Source: Gonatopus flavifemur (taxonomy: Eukaryota > Arthropoda > Insecta > Hymenoptera > Dryinidae). From it: a stretch of DNA of 64,000 bases. The stretch is taken from assembly GCA_018340375.1 (NCBI GenBank), contig JAFFJZ010000001.1, positions 74,640,001-74,704,000 of the forward strand. The letters run 5' to 3'. A program made the translations under genes and the position numbers. This document shows, piece after piece, positions 60,272-64,000 of this stretch (position 1 is the stretch's first letter; every line of letters begins with the position of its first letter). The notes below the pieces were generated by a model. The model was not told the origin of the DNA. It did not search any database and saw only the letters and a list, made by a program, of their open reading frames with translations.

Positions 60272-60951
60272 CCAACGATGCGGAGAGATGAAATTGAAAA
60301 CAAAAAACCTGTCATATTATGTACTTCAATCACACTGGAAAAATTATTTATTACATTCCAAATGAAGGAAAATTGTAAATAAATGATTAGAACACTCCCA
60401 GTGACGTGAATACATACTCCGATTTCCAAAGAATGCGCATTTTTATGGAATTTAACGTATATCATAGTTCATCACACAGCTCTATACAACGCCACGTTAT
60501 ACACGAAATCTAATGAAAATGCTTATAGGTTAACACCTGTAATCAAACTATACTTCGATTCAATTATTGACGAGGTGATTTCATGGCATTGGAAGCAACA
60601 GGGTTGATCAGCTTTTTAATTGAGGCATTGCCTTGGCAATAATCGAGTTTTCAGAACAAGTCGCTATTTTCGTCCCTAGGATTCATTATAAAGTGAGTGA
60701 TATCCGTACGTCTTTAATTATCGATTCGTTTCAATAGAACGATTCACATTTTGTACTTTTCGTGTAAATATATCTTACTTATATCCGTATGATTTTTATG
60801 AAAAGGATTTCCTGGAAAACATTGTATTCACGAATCTTTGCGTGACAAAAATCATTGAAGACTTGACAAAAATTTTAATTTAACAAACGATGAAAGCTTA
60901 GAATTAAATTAATTGAAATTTTCGAATGTTATTATGAAAATTGTGTTTCTG

Positions 60952-61210
60952 CACAGAGAAAAAGTAAAGTTTAGAAAAATTACTACGTTCCTACTAAATT
61001 GGCAAGATACGAGAAAACATGACTGTAATTGTTACACAGTGTAGTAAAAATCTGTACTTGATCATCCGTAACGTTGCATGCTCATGCTAAAGAGTGTCAG
61101 GCAAACCATTCATTTTTACTACATTGTCTATCAATAAAAGTAGTATTTTCTCGTATCTTGCCGAATTAGTAGAAAATGTAGTAATCTTCTAAACTTTATT
61201 TTTCTCCGTG
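60952..61210. mobile_element. CACNG-ended MITE, 259 bp, TG duplication
   Basis: Left CACAGAGAAAAAGTAAAGTT and right AACTTTATTTTTCTCCGTG are inverted, and the arms continue through GGCAAGATACGAGAAAA. TG flanks both sides (60950-60951, 61211-61212). Same terminal type as the element at 43882. Non-coding. Confidence 0.8.
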
Positions 61211-62505
61211 TGAAAATCATAACATATTCATATGGTGTGTTCTATAATTGTCAAGTTCAATCATATTTACAGATCTACATCATGCAGAACAAGCATTCGC
61301 TGTAATAACGATGAGCATAATCAATGCAAATTGCTAATAAATAATGTTGCTTTGCCTATCTAATCCCTTACGAGGATACGAGACTTACTATCGAAGCACA
61401 TTTTTCTATCAAAACTTTCAGAAATGATTCTTCGAGACTTCATCTACGTCTGATTAGAGTTTAAATATACTTACATGTTATTTTAGATTGTTTATATTGT
61501 TTTTAGAAAACGGAGAGAGTATGTCAACAACAAACAAAGCAATAAAATAGCGCAACCGAAAATAAGAATTAACAATCGAAAATAACGTATAGGTCATCGT
61601 TTGAATCCGAAATAGCAATTTTCCTTAGCAATTATTATACCAAGGTTACAACCAAGAAACATCGTTGCAATATCACCGCAATTCTTCAAATCTTTGATAC
61701 GTAGTCGAAGTTTTTATTTAGCGCACAGTTAAAGGGAAAAGTTGACACTAAATTTCCACGCTTTTTCTAACTTGCTTGAGGCTTTTCAACCAATTGAAAA
61801 GAATATTTGAAAAGTAGAACAGTCGTGTCACGAACGATATACTATACACGATGGCGATGATATATATCTTTTTTTTTTTCAATGCGGAGAAGATTGCGAA
61901 AGACAGGAAAAGAGAAAAAGATGAATTGAAATGGAAAAAAAAGGTATGAATTGAAGTATTTCGCATGTGTAATGAATAAAACATAAAATATGCCATGAAA
62001 TGTATGTATCGAAATCACACGAATAATTTAATAAGAGAGATGAGTTATAAACAAAGAGGATGGAAATTGTGGAAAACATAGGACAGATTCGTGTATAGAA
62101 AACAGGATTTGGATTTTAATGAAATATGAATCATTTCTCAACAGAATATTTCATGTGTATTGCTAAATATTATTTTGAAAAAATTGTTTTACCGGATTCT
62201 CACAGTTGCTCCAGTGAAACTAGAAAGGCGTTGGAAAGGTCAAGTATTGATAATTCTAAGCCCGATTCTATACTTGAAGTATATCTGATGTACAATCAAT
62301 CACAACAAATTGGAAATGAATTCAAAAAAGCGATCCAATTCACATTCCAGAATAAACACTCCTGTATTCAGGATGAGTATCGTTTTTTTTATAAATTTCG
62401 ATAAGATGGTGAAAATTCGTATTTGAAATACGTCCTTGAACAAGGGTATGCTCAGAATTCGAAATAGGGGAGAGTAGATCATGGTAGTTGACGTGAAGAG
62501 GGCAA

Positions 62506-63608
62506 CACTGGAAAAAAAAACTGGAAATTTACTGTGCAACTGGACTGGAAATTTCCAGTGCTAGTACTGGAATATGGATATTCCAGTACATGTACAGAGA
62601 TTTTGTTGTTACGTTACTGAAAATTTACCAAGCATAACTGAAAATTCAGTCATTGTACTGGAATTTTCAAGTTTGAGATGATGTACTGAAATTTTGCCAT
62701 GATTTCGCGAAAATTTTACCGGCTCGTACTACAATTTTATAGTTCTTGTGCACCAAAAAAAAATATTCCCTCAAAAAGGACTTGAGAAAAAATTTGGAAT
62801 TTAGAAAAAAAAACCTAATCGTTGGTATACTGGAATTATACAGGTTTTTAACTGCAATTCTCAGGTTTTGTGATGGAATTTTCCAGTTACTATGCAATTG
62901 AATTATACAGGTTTTGAACCGCAATTTTCAGGTCGTGTGATGGAATTTTCCAGTTGCTATGCAACGGAATTTAATCACTGTTGCACTGAAATTTTCCACT
63001 TCTATTGGACTTCGTCATTTCTGGCAGGGAAAATTTCAAGTCTTTATATTAAAAATTTCCTGATTGAGATTTTGAATAATAATTGTAATTGTAGCCAATG
63101 AAATTGATATATGAGGTTTTTCCAAGACTTATCCTCTTGTGTTCTAGATATGAAGCATATGTAGTAACCCAAGCTGGCCTTCCAACATGTCGCGCTATAG
63201 CTCATCGGTTAGGTCTTAGGTTTCAGTTGGTAGGCAGGTAGAAAAGTGTGGGTTCAAATCCTGTTAGGTAGACATGAGTTTCTGTCCATCCAAATGAACG
63301 ATCAAAAGTTTCTCAATCATCTTGGAACACAAGGACCCTGCAAAATCACTTTGCGTGAGCAATTTTTTTTCAATTTTCATGGATATTTTCAGCATTAATT
63401 TTCCAGTACATGTCCTGGAAAAGTCCAGCTCGTGTACTGAAAAATTCCAGTACCGAGGCTCAGAAAATTTCCAGTTTTGATGCGGAAATTCCATAACGTT
63501 TGCACTGAATTTTTGCAGTACAAATGTGCTGAAATTTTCCGGTACATGTACAGGTTAATGACTTCCAGTACATGTACTGGAATTTTCCGGTGAAATTTTT
63601 TTACAGTG
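62506..63608. mobile_element. 1.1-kb CACTG-ended element with tRNA-like module, copy 2 (inverted)
   Basis: Reverse-complement copy of 40027-41128 with only a handful of substitutions seen by eye. Ends CACTGGAAAAAAAA and TTTTTTTACAGTG; AA flanks both sides (62504-62505, 63609-63610). It contains the same word arrays and tRNA-like segment. Near-identity of the two copies indicates recent movement or gene conversion. Confidence 0.82.
63190..63270 (+). repeat. tRNA-like Pol III module inside the CACTG element, copy 2
   Basis: A-box-like TAGCTCATCGG at 63198-63208 and B box GGTTCAAATCC at 63251-63261 on the plus strand, identical to copy 1. As there, the stems do not support a functional tRNA. 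Confidence 0.6.
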
Positions 63609-64000
63609 AAGATAAAGATCAAAATAAGACTAAAAACTTCACCTTCTAAGAGGAAAGAGGCAGCTTCAACGATCCAAATTATCGATTCATTTCCTAATTG
63701 ATTTCATTGCTTAATGTCACTCGCGATAATAAAAATTCAAGTCTCTAGCAAGACTTGTGTTAAGGATATCTGCTTTAATTTTATTGTACTGAACAATTTT
63801 GCGAAACACGGAAAGAATGTCCCATTTGAAGTTCCCGTGAAAGTTCACTAACGGCAGATTATATTGGAAAACACAGTGAAAATTGCAGTATTTTCACTGA
63901 ATTGTACAGAAAACCCCACAATCGTGAATTACTTTGTTTTTCCAACATAGTTCGCGGTTAGAAAACTATCGCAGTAAATATTTTCTCTGTGTGTCGGGAA

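Larger units (their letters stand above)
59673..64000 (-). other. Upstream intron or 5' flank of Ptpmeg2
   Basis: The 59532-59672 exon has a good acceptor (CTCATAG), so more 5' exons are expected. I looked for the N-terminal CRAL-TRIO exons on the minus strand and recognised none before the window edge. The stretch contains a hAT MITE, a CACNG MITE and the second 1.1-kb CACTG element. Confidence 0.55.

Noticed and set aside
63190..63270. A functional tRNA gene
   Set aside because: A and B boxes are present, but I could not form a proper acceptor, anticodon and T stem set; it occurs only inside the transposon copies.

Overview
The window is animal genomic DNA, almost certainly from an insect and possibly hymenopteran. 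It is AT-rich, has short introns with ordinary GT-AG splice sites, and carries dense small inverted-repeat transposons plus one GC-rich R1-clade retrotransposon. The order is inferred from gene structure and repeat types; the species cannot be named. There is no bacterial or viral gene organisation.

Protein-coding content, all three host genes on the minus strand: (1) the first coding exon of a sorting nexin 27 (SNX27) orthologue at 1158-1486, the rest lying beyond the left edge; (2) a complete 14-exon gene at 2303-9882, which I reassembled with every splice phase consistent. It encodes 1549 residues: an N-terminal coiled coil, a long disordered middle with AT-hook-like motifs, and a helical C-terminal region. 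It is probably the little elongation complex scaffold ICE1. (3) A PTPN9/PTP-MEG2 (Ptpmeg2) orthologue with six exons at 27053-30938 (PTP catalytic domain, linker, end of CRAL-TRIO) and one further CRAL-TRIO exon at 59532-59672, separated by a 28.6-kb intron. Its N-terminal exons lie beyond the right edge or were not recognised.

A complete R1-clade non-LTR retrotransposon (16916-22773, plus strand) sits in the intergenic space between genes 2 and 3. It has a 5'UTR, a gag-like ORF1 with three zinc knuckles, ORF2 (endonuclease + reverse transcriptase), a poly(A) tail and 16-17-bp target site duplications.

The remaining DNA is the most unusual part: a crowded set of non-autonomous inverted-repeat elements whose boundaries and duplications can be read by eye. 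At 10.1-14.5 kb there is a nested cluster: MULE-like elements (8-10-bp TSDs), hAT-like elements (8-bp TSDs), TTAA-flanked elements abutting each other through shared TTAA sites, and a 2-bp-TSD family. In and beside the giant Ptpmeg2 intron there are CACNG-ended elements (2-3-bp TSDs), including two near-identical 1.1-kb copies in opposite orientation carrying a tRNA-like Pol III module; a 1,024-bp TTAA-flanked near-palindrome; a TTAA element inserted in a CACNG element; and elements built from short palindromic words. A CpG-rich patch at 43.3-43.5 kb inside the giant intron may be an alternative promoter.
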